From contig NC_092122.1 in assembly GCF_045679555.1 (NCBI RefSeq), forward strand, positions 11,310,543-11,374,542: a DNA stretch of 64,000 nt, written 5' to 3'. Position 1 is the stretch's first letter; each line of letters begins with the position of its first letter. The notes beneath the pieces were generated by a model, which ran no database searches, had not been told where the DNA came from, and saw only the letters and a list, made by a program, of their open reading frames with translations. Made by a program: the position numbers and the translations under genes. Shown in pieces: positions 47,154-60,663 of the stretch. Source of the DNA: Salvelinus alpinus. Lineage: Eukaryota > Chordata > Actinopteri > Salmoniformes > Salmonidae.

Positions 47154-47797
47154 ACGTACAACACCGTAAATAATTCAGGCTGTTGTGGAGGCAAAAGAGG
47201 GTCCTACCCAGTACTATATAGGTGTACCTAATAAAGTGGCCGGTGAGTGTACAGTAATGTCAAATCTGAAAACATGGTCTGGAAAAGTGGTACGTGGGAC
47301 CATAGAAACAGTGTCTGATAAAGAATGATGATAAAATATTACATCCATAGATAATGTAGTCCAAATGGTTCATGTTCCACGGAAATTGGTGTCAATGGAT
47401 CTCGTTATCCTGAAACTTTCATGATCTAAACATGAAATATTGTTAGTCAGTTTTCATAAAACTATGCATTAAGAATAATGCAAAAGTCACTTATCATTTT
47501 GAGCAGTTGCATCAATTGATAGTTAGATCATTGTAATGAAATGAATAGACAGTCATTTCAGCTGTAATTTGTGAATTGCATTTTGAAATGGTAATACTTT
47601 GTTAAGTTGTGTCATTTTGAACAGGTGATTTTAGTTCAATGAACAAATGGTCTTATCTTTATGTGTATTGTATCCAAGCAATTGGAAAAAGTGTTAAGAG
47701 TTTTGCAAAATTTGCATTTTGATCATTGGTTGTGAGTTTTGTGTCTAGAGTTTTGAAAATTTAACGAAATTAGTGCCAAAGTGATTGTAAAAAACTG

Positions 47798-48185
<388 letters not shown>

Positions 48186-48254
48186 ACTAGTCCTAATTGT
48201 TCCTTCCCCCAGTGCTTCTCCGACTCAGACAATAACCGGTTATTAATAGATGAG

Positions 48255-48283
48255 AGAGAGAGAGAGAGAGTGAGAGAGAGACT
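48255..48283. repeat. (GA)n short tract
   Basis: GAGAGAGAGAGAGAGAG with one T interruption. Confidence 0.85.
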
Positions 48284-48489
48284 GACAACCACAAAGAGGG
48301 ATAATTCCAGCCCAGCCACACCCACCGGATCTTAATTGCGTTGTAAAGGGAAATCAGCGGCTGCAGCGTGAGGGGACTGTCAAACCCCGGGATAAATCTG
48401 GCCCTGACAGACTTAATTGGTAGTTGTCTTGTATTTCCGTGTTATCATTAGCATCCCAAGACACCCCTCTACATGCGCGAGCGTACGTG
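48284..48489. other. Unique segment, candidate conserved noncoding DNA
   Basis: Complex balanced sequence with several homeodomain-like TAATTG/TTAAT cores (CTTAATTGCG at 48333, CTTAATTGGT at 48412). No open frame of significance. Confidence 0.35.
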
Positions 48490-48612
48490 CATACACACAC
48501 GCACACATACAAAGACACACCAACACGTTCACACACACACAACACTGCAAGCACACACACGTACAAGCACACGCACACCGCAAACGCATACACATGCATG
48601 CACGCACACACA
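48490..48612. repeat. Imperfect CA-rich tract
   Basis: CACACA/CACGCA/CATACA mixture over about 120 bp. Confidence 0.85.
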
Positions 48613-49060
48613 CATCCCTCTTCGATTGGTGAAAAGGTCATTAGATGTGTTTGCTGTAATAGCAGCCTTTCCCCTAGCACCCCAGTGTGTCCTAATGACA
48701 GATACAGCACTAATAGGACCCGACTGGTGCAGGTTGACATTATTATTTATCTACAGTTTCAGGATTCCAGGTTTCATGTTTTTGTGAGACATTTGATTTT
48801 AGTGGTGTATTTTGTCAGTCTCTATTATTATTTTCTGCACAGTATTGATTGCCAGATTTGCCAACAATTTATTTATTCATTATTGTTACAAATAACCTAT
48901 TGGCATGATGCTGCGGTTTTCCTATAATAATGACTGTCCTATAAACAAGTAGCCCCTACAGATGTCAGAGTGGGAGGCTGTACGTTGTAGAGCTCTAGCC
49001 CTCAACATACAGAAATGCAGAGAGCATCAACCATAGCAGCCCCAAACTTAGCCCCAGCCT
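48613..49060. other. Unique DNA, no gene seen
   Basis: AT-rich complex sequence without a convincing open frame or known repeat. Confidence 0.6.
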
Positions 49061-49235
49061 CAACGCTAGCTGTACCCCAGCAGCACCAGGTCTGGTGTTA
49101 GGAGTCAGCATCTCATCCAATCAGCCACAGCTTTACCCAAGCAGTACCAGGCCTGGTGTTAGGAGTCAGTCACTCAGCCCCTCAGCCAATCAGACCCAGC
49201 TTTACCCCAGCAGCACCAGGCCTGGTGTACCAGTA
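49061..49235. repeat. Short minisatellite (CAGCACCAGGTCTGGTG core), three copies
   Basis: Three units of about 60-70 bp each contain CAGCACCAGGTCTGGTGTTA or a close variant followed by GGAGTCAG. The core is shared with the 85-bp array at 55193-56056. Confidence 0.8.
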
Positions 49236-49468
49236 CCAGATCCATGTGGATCTATATACAGGGAGTACCAGTACCAGATCAATGTGGAGATATATACAGG
49301 GAGTACCAGATCAATGTGGATCTATATACAGGGAGTTCCAGTACCAGATCAATGTGGAGCTATATACAGGGAGTACCAGTACCAGATCAATGTGGAGATA
49401 TATACAGGGAGTACCAGATCAATGTGGATCTATATACAGGGAGTACCAGTACCAGATCAATGTGCAGA
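49236..49468. repeat. Minisatellite (CTATATACAGGGAGTACCAG type)
   Basis: Six to seven units built from TATATACAGGGAGTACCAGT and ACCAGATCAATGTGGA. Length alternates because the ACCAGT step is present once or twice. Confidence 0.9.
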
Positions 49469-50275
<807 letters not shown>

Positions 50276-50315
50276 ATGTAGTGTATGTGAGTGTGTGGGG
50301 GTTTCTATGAAGGTG

Positions 50316-51098
<783 letters not shown>

Positions 51099-53167
51099 CA
51101 GGGGCAAAAAAGAAAGAACAATGAATCTAAGACTCTTCTATATCTGAGTTGTTTGGATTCAACATCTAAGTTGTTGACCAATATTATTACTGTAAAGTTA
51201 ACCTCCAATCAGATATCAGACGTACAGGATATAAAGACAACAGCACCATTTCCTTCGCAGAGATGTGACGATGGGATTTGTGAGATAATGCAGCATTCCT
51301 AAAACAACACAAAGAAAATCCTTGCATACAGTGTAAATAGCCACTTAGGGGGCTGGGCCCACAAAATGTAAATCAGTGTTGCACAGTATACCAAAACTTT
51401 GGTACTTTTTCACACAACAAAAAAAATGGTTCGGTAAGCTGGTTTTTGTTACATTCGGTACTTCTGTCAAATGTCTCACGTGATTGAGATGATCAAGTCT
51501 GTCTATCAGCGCAGCCCCTTTATAGTGTGAAGAGCAAAGGGTCTGATCCGCTAACTCATTCATTGTTACAGCTGCCTGGGCTATTTTGTTAGCTCTTCAC
51601 TCATGCTGCACAGAAATAAACACACTTGAAAAATGCAACACGGCATGTAGTCTTTTTTAAACTGTTCTTTACTGTTCGCAAAACAATGTCCATACAGGCT
51701 AGAACACAATGCAAGACGATACCGGTAGCTTCCAGGTTTTATTGTGGACTAACTTTCCTTGCTGGCTTACAACTTAAGCAACATCAATTCACTACCCTAG
51801 TACTTTGTTTGTGACAATGTTCAAACCATATCGCTAAATATGCTGATTTCAAAGCTGATTGTCACCCAAAAAATGTATTAATTCACTTTGTCTCCCTCGC
51901 CACCAAAAACTCATTCAGTTCTTCGTCTCCCTCCCGATATGCATAATAATTGTTTTTGTTATATGGAGTCCTGTTCTGAACAGACCCGAGGACAACTAGA
52001 CCCGTTCTGTATAGACCTGTTCGGATCCAGACCCAGTCCGATCGTAGTGAAAAAATACTTCATTAAACAGAGCTGATAAAGCACGAGGGAGTGGAGGTAC
52101 AGAGAGGTAATGATTTAGCATGGGTTGTGCTGTGGATGTAGCCTACTGTGAGTGTGAGCGAGTGACACAGGGAACAGGGAGGAAGGTGGGAGAGACGAGA
52201 GACCAACCAAGCCGACTCGCTCTATAGGAGATTAATAGCTGCCATAGCTACTGTAGATTATTTATCATCCAATATGATTACTAGTATTGACTGCATCAAA
52301 CCGGGAGAAGCTATTTACAGTAAGCTAGCTAGCTAGGCTAATTAGGGCTGCGTGCACTTTCTCGTCCAACACAGTTACAACCAACAATAACTCAATTCAG
52401 AATATAAAGAAGCAGCCTAAGTGTTGGTTCTTGGTCATTGTAGACTGTCCTTCTCCTTTAACTTTTAATTCCATCATTTTAATTACCTCATCTATTGATT
52501 AGATATCTCCTAACTTTTGTCCCACATGGAGGCTCTATGACTGTAGCCTATTGCCGCTTTGATGACTTATGATTGGCTAACAACAACAACATGCAACATG
52601 CGCCCCTCTCGTGAAAAGCAAAGAACAGCAGCATAAATTATACAATTTCTCTCTCTCTCTCTACTGCAGCAGTTGTGTTCGGATCTATTTGGGTCCTTCC
52701 GGACAAGTCAGTTAAAATTACACATACCCGGGACCCCGTGACAATCATATCAGATCCGACCCAGACCTGTGACATTATTTAGAATTCTGGATCCGGACAC
52801 GCTCAGGTCCCAGATCGGGTCTCGGGTATTCGGGTACAGGTGGATCTATGAAGAACTCTAGTTCTGCCTCGCAATTTACGTAATCACTTTCTTTAGAGAC
52901 AATGCACGCTTTTATAAAAGAAGAGGTTGCTTGCAAATGTTGTTGATCAGTACAATAAAATAATATGTTCTATGAGCAGTTGCTAATTAAATAAGTCCTA
53001 AATGGAACGGATTGTTGGTCATCTGTAGACCCATGAAACCAGCTAAAACAAGCTCAATAACTCAATGCACTCACAAACGCCTATTGAACAATATGCATTC
53101 ATCTGTAATTTGAATAGTCCTAGGCTACCTCTTGACTTACCCAGTTTATCAACATTTACCATTCAAA

Positions 53168-54655
53168 TGAACTCAGCAAAAAAAGAAACGTCCTCTCACT
53201 GTCAACTGCGTTTATTTTCAGCAAAGTTAACGTGTAAATATTTGTATGAACATAACAAGATTCAACAACTGAGACATAAACTGAACAAGTTCCACAGACA
53301 TGTGACTAACAGAAATGGAATAATGTGTCCCTGAACAAAGGGGGGTCAAAATCAAAAGTAACAGTCAGTATCTGGTGTGGCCACCAGCTGCATTAAGTAC
53401 TGCAGTGCATCTCCTCGTCATGGACTGCACCAGATTTGTCAGTTCTTGCTGTGAGATGTTACCCCACTCTTCCACCAAGGCACCGGCAAGTTCCCAGACT
53501 TTTCTGGGGGGAATGGCCCTAGCCCTCACCCTCTGATCCAACAGGTCCCAGGTGTGCTGAATGGAATTGAGATCCGAGCTCTTTGCTGGCCATGGCAGAA
53601 CACTGACATTCCTGTCTTGCAGGAAATCACGCACAGAAAAAGCAGTATGGCTGGTGGCATTGTCATGCTGGAGGGTCATGTCAGGATGAGCCTGCAGGAA
53701 AGGTACCACATGAGGGAGGAGGACGTCTTCCCTGTAACGCACAGCGTTGAGATTGCCTGCAATGACAACAAGCTCAGTCCGATGATGCTGTGACACACCG
53801 CCCCAGACCATGACGGACCCTCCACCTCCAAATCGATCCCGCTCCAGAGTACAGGCCTTGGTGTAATGCTCATTCCTTCGTCGATAAACGCGAATCCGAC
53901 CATCACCCCATGTGAGACAAAACTGCAACTCGTCAGTGAAGAGCACTTTTTGCCAGTCCTGTCTGGTCCAGCAACGGTGGGTTTATGCCCATAGGCGACG
54001 TTGTTGCCGGTGACGTTTGGTGAGGACCTGCCTTACAACAGGCCTACAAGCCCTCAGTCCAGCCTCTCTCAGCCTATTGCGGACTGTCTGATCACTGATG
54101 GAGGGATTGTGCGTTCCTGGTGTAACTCGGGCAGTTGTTGTTGCCATCCTGTACCTGTCCCGCAGGTGTGATGTTTGGATGTACCGATCCTGTGCAGGTG
54201 TTGTTACACGTGATCTGCCACTGCGAGGATGATCAGCTGTCCGTCCTGTCTCCCTGTAGCACTGTCTTAGGCGTCTCACAGTTCGGACATTGCAATTTAT
54301 TGTCCTGGCCACATCTGCAGTCCTCATGCCTCCTTGCAGCATACCTAAGGCACATTCACGCAGATGAGCAGGGACACTGGGCATCTTTCTTTTGGTGTTT
54401 TTCAGAGTCAGTAGAAAGGCCTCTTTAGTGTCCTAAGTTTTCGTAACTGTGGCCTTAATTTCCTACCGTCTTGAAGCTGTTAGTGTCTTAACGACCGTTC
54501 CACAGGTGCATGTTCATTAATTGTTTATGTGTCATTGAACACGCATGGGAAGCAGTGTTTAAAATGAAGATCTGTGAAGTTATTTGGATTTTTACGAATT
54601 ATCTTTGAAAGACAGGGTCCTGAAAAAGGGCAAACATTTTTTTTGCTGAGTTTGG
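53168..54655 (-). mobile_element. Tc1-like element (Tc1-5), near full length
   Basis: Inverted ends GAACTCAGCAAAAAAAGAAA (from 53169) and, reversed from about 54655, AAACTCAGCAAAAAAAATGT, with GGTCCTG/CGTCCTC near them. About 1.49 kb. The transposase on the minus strand spans almost the entire interior. Confidence 0.9.
53365..54384 (-). pseudogene. Tc1-like transposase, one internal stop and a lost catalytic Glu
   Basis: The minus-strand frame from 54384 to 53365 (339 residues plus stop) is intact except for TAA at 53983-53985. The N-terminus MPSVPAHLRECALGMLQGGM and ADVARTINCNVRTVRRLRQC form paired helix-turn-helix DNA-binding domains, followed by a GRPR-like PRSGRSRVTT. The catalytic core has first Asp in LFTDELQF, GGGGSVMVWGGVSQ, second Asp in LQHDNATSH, and 34 residues later SSDLNSIQHTWD, where the normal Glu is Gln. 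The C-terminus is NLVQSMTRRCTAVLNAAGGH. Residues are near-complete, so this copy died recently compared with others here. Confidence 0.9.
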
Positions 54656-54990
54656 ATGATTACCATTATGTTGTTTTGTAGTTAGATTGGTAAAAACAAA
54701 GTCAAATTGATGCTATAATTGATTCATTAAGGCATACACGGCTGTCTAAGAAATTGACATAAAATGTTCAAATGTAATGATGTTGAAATGTAAAAGATGC
54801 CCAACAATCGAACAGAGCAATAGCTGAGTTTATCGATACGGATCAAGTGCCGTTCTGGGACTTTGGCTAATATGCCTTCTTTTGTTGTTGTTGTGGTATC
54901 ATTTTGGTATCGTTTCGGGTATCAAGTATTGTGACACTAAACTTGGTATCGCAGTCAAATTTCTGATATCGTGTCAACACTAACGTAAAT

Positions 54991-55192
54991 ATTGATTGAA
55001 CAAAAAAAAGAAGCAGTACTGCAATGTGACGTCATCTATAAATATGACTGAATGTCTGTTGTTCTCCAAACACTGACAAAGGCTGCCGCCGAAACGAGTC
55101 CGTTTGTTCTGACCTCCGCTGCTAAAAAAAATACATGAGAACTTAAAGTATATTTTAGTGAGTGCAAGTTTTTCCTTTTTTCAAGGAGTCAG
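54991..55192. other. Unique DNA between element and minisatellite
   Basis: Short AT-rich stretch; nothing recognised. Confidence 0.6.
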
Positions 55193-56056
55193 CCCAAGAC
55201 CCTCAGCTCTGGTTGTACCCCAGCAGCACCAGGTCTGGTGCCTCAGCCTCTCTCCTGGTGTCAGGCTCGCTGGGCTGCCAGGCTACAGCCACCCCAGCAG
55301 CACCAGGTCTGGTGCTAGGAGTCAGCCTCAGCCTCTCTCCTGGTGTCAGGCTCGCTGGGTGGCCAGGCTACAGCCGCCCCAGCAGCACCAGGTCTGGTGC
55401 TAGGAGTCAGCCTCAGCCTCTCTCCTGGTGTCAGGCTCGCTGGGTGGCCAGGCTACAGCCGCCCCAGCGGCACCAGGTCTGGTGCTAGGAGTCAGCCTCA
55501 GCCTCTCTCCTGGAGTCAGGCTCGCTGGGCGGCCAGGCTACAGCCGCCCCAGCAGCACCAGGTCTGGTGCTAGGAGTCAGCCTCAGCCTCTCTCCTGGAG
55601 TCAGGCTCGCTGGGCTGCCAGGCTACAGCCGCCCCAGCAGCACCAAGTCTGGTGCTAGGAGTCAGCCTCAGCCTCTCTCCTGGTGTCAGGCTCGCTGGGC
55701 TGCCAGGCTACAGCCACCCCAGCAGCACCAGGTCTGGTGCTAGGAGTCAGCCTCAGCCTCTCTCCTGGTGTCAGGCTCGCTGGGCGGCCAGGCTACAGCC
55801 ACCCCAGCAGCACCAAGTCTGGTGCTAGGAGTCAGCCTCAGCCTCTCTCCTGGTGTCAGGCTCGCTGGGCGGCCAGGCTACAGCCGCCCCAGCAGCACCA
55901 GGTCTGGTGCTAGGAGTCAGCCTCAGCCTCTCTCCTGGTGTCAGGCTCGCTGGGCGGCCAGGCTACAGCCGCCCCAGCGGCACCAAGACTGGTGCTAGGA
56001 GTCAGCCTCAGCCTCTCTCCTGGTGTCAGGCTCGCTGGGTGGCCAGGCTACAGCCA
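55193..56056. repeat. 85-bp minisatellite, about ten copies
   Basis: GC-rich units contain GGTGTCAGGCTCGCTGGGCG, CCAGGCTACAGCCGCCCCAG, CAGCACCAGGTCTGGTGCTA and GCCTCAGCCTCTCTCCT. Spacing is 85 bp, and 85 is not divisible by 3. Repeated open frames of 76 codons are by-products. Confidence 0.95.
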
Positions 56057-56087
56057 CACAGCCCATGCATTATTGAGACTGAGCTTC

Positions 56088-56109
56088 GGGGGGGGGGGGG
56101 GGGGGGGGG
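56088..56109. repeat. Poly-G run (22)
   Basis: Twenty-two consecutive G after GAGCTTC, ending at TGGATTAG. Confidence 0.95.
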
Positions 56110-56383
56110 TGGATTAGTCAGATATAACCTCAGAGGAGGAGAGAAAGAGAGAGGGATGACATGATGAGAATCACCCCTGGCCATTTAACTCCTTTAATTA
56201 AATCCTAGATGGAGAAGCCAGAGAGAGGAGAGAGAGAGGGAGGGTGGCGGAGAGGAAGAAAGTGACAAGAAGAAAGATGAAAATGAGTAAAGGTAGGGGG
56301 AAGAAAAAGACTGATCGGAATAGAGAGAATAGGAGAGAAAAAAGAGCCAGAGGGAAAATAAAGTGAGAGAGTGCTTGCCTCTT
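56110..56383. other. Purine-rich unique DNA
   Basis: AGAGAGG/AGAAAG-rich sequence, particularly 56217-56370. No gene seen. Confidence 0.6.
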
Positions 56384-57096
<713 letters not shown>

Positions 57097-57107
57097 TACA
57101 CACTTCA

Positions 57108-57191
<84 letters not shown>

Positions 57192-57211
57192 ACACACACA
57201 CACACACTTCA

Positions 57212-57309
<98 letters not shown>

Positions 57310-57311
57310 CA

Positions 57312-57357
<46 letters not shown>

Positions 57358-57386
57358 ACTCACACACACACACACACACACACACA
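57097..57386. repeat. (CA)n compound microsatellite, about 290 bp
   Basis: CA tract interrupted at intervals by CACTTCATCA (57101, 57207, 57306) and by one CACGTACACA. The recurring interruptions indicate duplication of blocks, not simple slippage. Confidence 0.95.
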
Positions 57387-58606
57387 TTTCCCTTCCAGCA
57401 GCTCTATACTCCACAGGTTTAATAGTGCTGGTGTTGTTATTGGAGTAGCAGAGAACATATTAGTCCTGACCCAGTAAAAGTTAACACAGGCCTGCTCATT
57501 AGAACTACCGTATTAAGGTTCTGTTTGAACCAAGCAGCACAAAGCTCACAGTAAGACACAATGTTCTGTATTAGCAAACAGAATGAAGCACATCACTCCT
57601 TCACTCCTCCGTTCCCTCGCTCCACCCCTCCATCCCTCCATTCTTCAGCTCGCCTGTAGGAGGGGTGTATAAATAGACCCTCATTAGAGGCAGCAACACA
57701 GATGGGTGGAGGGGGGATGAATCGGAGTCAGAGTGTATGAAAACACCCCTACACACATTGGTCAATATAATTCAAATACATACAATCCTGAACAAGAATT
57801 GAGTCATGCTAATGTGTTTGAAGCGATAACCTTCTTAGCTTCACAGGCCTTAGCCTTGTTCCCTCATGACTGCTCACTATCTCAGACATTGATAGTGTTT
57901 CACCAAAGAAATCCAGTGTCCAGCAGGTCATCTGTAGATGACATAGATGTTTCTCCTGGTCCTAACAGCTTTTACACTGTGTGGAGACATGGACTGGAGA
58001 CGAGAGTTCAGAGTAGAGGTCTGTCTGGAACTCAGGGAACATAACTGCTATATGGACTTGTACTGCTTGGAAAGATGGGGGTTTTAGGATTGGAGGAGAG
58101 GGGACAGAAAGAAAGAGACGGATGAAGTGTGATCAATAAACAAAGTAGGAAGACAGAAAAAGGGAGAGTGGGTAGAGGGAGGAAGACAGGGTAAGACCCA
58201 TCTACTCTATCCACTCCCCCACTCCAGTCCATCTCTGCTCCTCTGCTCCTCTTCCACCCCACTAGGCTGTAATAACCATGTCAGTGTCATCTGTAACATT
58301 ACCCTCTTCTCCTCCTGACCTTACCTCACTCCTTCTCTCCCTCCTTTGCCTCTTCTCCATTTATTCTACATCGACCCAGAAGACACATCGTACAATAAGC
58401 ATCATCATCATCATCTCCAGCCGCTGGTAAATAACATGTTGGGAGGATTGTTCAGTGGGCCTCCAATCAGCCAGGCAGCGTTCTGGGTGTGTGCTGTGAA
58501 TGTTCAGATGCACCTTGTCTTGAATTGGATAAATATGGCATGGCCGCTAATGTGATTTGATGGTCAGAATGACAGTGCGGCTAGTCCCTCTCTTCTTCTC
58601 CCCTCG

Positions 58607-58607
<1 letters not shown>
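57387..58607. other. Unique DNA, no gene seen
   Basis: Complex sequence with purine-rich DNA around 58060-58190 and its pyrimidine counterpart at 58200-58350. A 103-codon open frame at 57733-58044 lacks any recognisable domain. Confidence 0.55.

Positions 58608-58671
<64 letters not shown>
58608..58671. repeat. (CT)n microsatellite
   Basis: About 64 bp of CT ending in CTCGCGCTC. Confidence 0.95.
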
Positions 58672-58673
<2 letters not shown>

Positions 58674-58831
58674 GCTCTTTGTGAGATGGGTATTGAGCTG
58701 TTGTCCTTAGGCTGGATTCGATCAAACCTGCCATAGCAATGTTTACCTGGTCTTTTTGTTCACTAACTGTTGCCTGCACACACATTGTCTCATTCTGAAA
58801 AATGAAAGCAGTAAAACATGTATTTCACACC
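58672..58831. other. Unique spacer
   Basis: Complex sequence, nothing recognised. Confidence 0.6.
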
Positions 58832-58931
58832 ATCATCATCGACATCATCATCATCATCGACAATCATCCTCATCATCGACAATCATCCTCATCATCATCG
58901 TCATCACCATCTTTGTCATCATCATCATCAT
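58832..58931. repeat. (ATC)n trinucleotide repeat
   Basis: Imperfect CAT/ATC triplets with GACAATCATCCTCATCATC sub-repeats, directly in front of a SINE head. Confidence 0.9.
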
Positions 58932-59165
58932 GGGCATCAGGTAGCCTAGTGGTTAGAGCGTTGGGCCAGTAACCGAAAGGTTGCTGGATCGAATCCCCGA
59001 GCTGACAAGGCAAAAATCTGTTGTTCTGCCCCTGAGTAAGGCAGTTAACCCCACTTTTCCCCGGGCGCCGAAGACACCTCTCTGATTCAGAGGGGTTGGG
59101 TTAAATGCGGAAGACACATTTCAGTTGAATGCCTTCAGTTGTACAACTGACTAGGTATCCCCCTT
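58932..59165 (+). mobile_element. tRNA-Lys-type SINE (SmaI/HpaI-like)
   Basis: The head GGTAGCCTAGTGGTTAGAGC (A-box) and GGATCGAATCC (B-box) are typical of tRNA-derived salmonid SINEs. The body contains both GTTAAC and CCCGGG, the restriction sites that named the HpaI and SmaI families, then GATTCAGAGGGGTTGGGTTA and the end ACTGACTAGGTATCCCCCTTT. The SmaI-type body after the CCCGGG appears internally shortened: GCCGAAGACACCTCTCTG. Confidence 0.85.
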
Positions 59166-60663
59166 TCATCATCACCACTCACACCCTATTGTCTTCTGCC
59201 ATTACAACCCTGAGTTCGTCCTATATCCTTGCAGTATTATACCCAGTCCACTCCAACCTCACTGAAATTACAGTCAAACTGGCAGTTCAAATTATAGGCT
59301 GTTTCCTACTTAGGAATATGCAGTAACTCAACCATTAAAGATTGTACAAGCAGTTAACCCAACCACAGTGATACCATACACCAGTTATTACAGCAGGCAG
59401 CCACAGTGGGCTTGGTAGTAGCAACATTACAGTGGCTACAAAAATGTGGGAGGTTTGTGTGACTGCTAGAGGTACAACTCAAATGCTGCTCCATCTCAAT
59501 AGAAGTGCTTGGTGTATTTTAAGAGTACTGTCGAGTTGAGTACGGACATTGTGGGCTATTTTATTATGCAGCGTTTATTGTGGTTTTAGTGATTGTGTTG
59601 TACAGCTGTTTAGGGCCCTGAGTTTTTCATAGCAATGTGATCTGACTAGGAGAAACTCAGGGCCCTAAGTACAGGTTCATGATTGAAGTCAGAAGATGAG
59701 GGGTTTCTGTATCCTAACATATCTACCTCTTATGTTCCTGGCCTGAAGTTGCTGTTTATCAGCATAGAAACACACTCCTCACCTCAGCCTCCTTTGAAAT
59801 GTATTAAGGACGCCTGCATGACTGAATGAATCTCTTTCACACACTCATTTTCTCATTCGCTCTGATTGAATGTGTTTTATCTATTCACAAAAGGCAGGGT
59901 GAGGAGAGAAGGAGAAGGAGACGGAGAGAGAGAGAGAGAGAGAGGAGGAGGGAGGTGTGGATGAGAGGTATTGTGGGAGGTGTCGTGGTGAAAGGGTCTC
60001 TCTCTCTTTCACTCTTTCTCTCACTCCGACTGTCTTCTGAACCATCTCATTAAACTCCTTTAAATGGATACAGTGACACTATCTCACCCCTGCCATCTCC
60101 GTGTCTTAGCCGTACCCCCCCCCCCCCCCCCCCCCACATAATATCTCTCCTCCACTGCTGGCCCCTGTCTCCAGCCCCATTCACTTGCTGCCATTCACTC
60201 CCTCGCAATAACAGCCACCTCCATAACCTAGATACTGTCAAGCCCTGATTCAAAAGGAATCTCCACGCGCAGACACAGACCACATCTCTGTAGCCTAGAT
60301 ATGGCCGGCATCTGTCCAAAGAGGTGGTCTTCTAGACGATTCTGGTTGAATGGTTTTTAGATAGGGGAAATGGGGGGAGGAGGGGGGTTGACGTATATAA
60401 TTAATTACTACCTCTTATTATTATTCATTCTGTCTCTGATTGATTTAAAGGCCATCAGCCAGACAAGTATATTGTTTGTGTGCCGGTTTGGATGTGTGTG
60501 TGTGTGTGTGTACGTGCGTGTGTGCGTGCGTGCGTGCGCGTGTGCGTGCGTGCGTGCGAGAAAGGGAGCGACAGAAAAGGGGAACTCCACTGTGACAGAG
60601 TGACACTGATACTCAGATGTTTCAATTTAAAATGTATATCAAACAAAAACCAATGATTACAAA
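59166..60663. other. Unique DNA with microsatellites, no gene seen
   Basis: Includes a GAGA tract at 59920-59945, a run of 21 C at 60115-60135, and GT/GCGTGC-rich DNA at 60490-60556. Open frames of 60-89 codons are not convincing. Confidence 0.55.
60115..60135. repeat. Poly-C run (21)
   Basis: Twenty-one consecutive C. Confidence 0.95.

Larger units (their letters stand above)
46295..47249 (+). mobile_element. Tc1-like element (Tc1-4), 5' end lost and internally deleted
   Basis: Right terminus GTACCTAATAAAGTGGCCGG followed by TGAGTG and TA (47250-47251) is the characteristic end of a widespread fish Tc1-like family. The left end is missing: homology starts near 46295-46313 (GCAACTCAATATG). 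The interior jumps from the N-terminal coding part to the 3' end (CAACACCGTAAATAATTCAGG near 47160). A SINE lies at 46666-47153. Confidence 0.82.
45372..47797 (-). mobile_element. Second IS630-like DNA transposon, carrying nested insertions
   Basis: Inverted ends of 32 bp with two mismatches: CAGATTTTTGCAATCACTTT at 45372-45403 and its reverse complement at 47766-47797. TA lies outside both ends. Similarity continues inward (CAAAACTCTGGACACAAAAC vs CAAAACTCTAGACACAAAAC reversed). The end motif CAGTTTTTT is shared with the element at 31828-33922, but the subterminal sequence differs, so this is a related, distinct subfamily. A Tc1-like element and a SINE lie inside. Confidence 0.87.
51374..54982. 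mobile_element. Probable hAT-type non-autonomous element split by a Tc1-like element
   Basis: The left end CAGTGTTGCACAGTATACC and right end, reversed, TAGTGTTGACACGATATC are imperfect inverted repeats with the hAT-like CAGTGTTG terminus. Outside them lie ATGTAAAT (51366-51373) and ACGTAAAT (54983-54990), an 8-bp duplication differing only by a C/T at a CpG. Interior DNA (51400-53167 and 54656-54960) has no coding potential that I recognise. Without the Tc1 insertion the element is about 2.1 kb. Superfamily assignment rests on duplication length and terminal sequence. Confidence 0.68.

Noticed and set aside
55158..56164. Series of 76-108-codon frames
   Set aside because: By-products of the 85-bp GC-rich minisatellite, appearing every 85 bp.
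58932..59005. tRNA gene
   Set aside because: A- and B-box present but no cloverleaf that I can close, and it continues into a SINE body.
60050..60319. 89-codon minus-strand frame
   Set aside because: Crosses the C21 run (poly-Gly) and has no other support.
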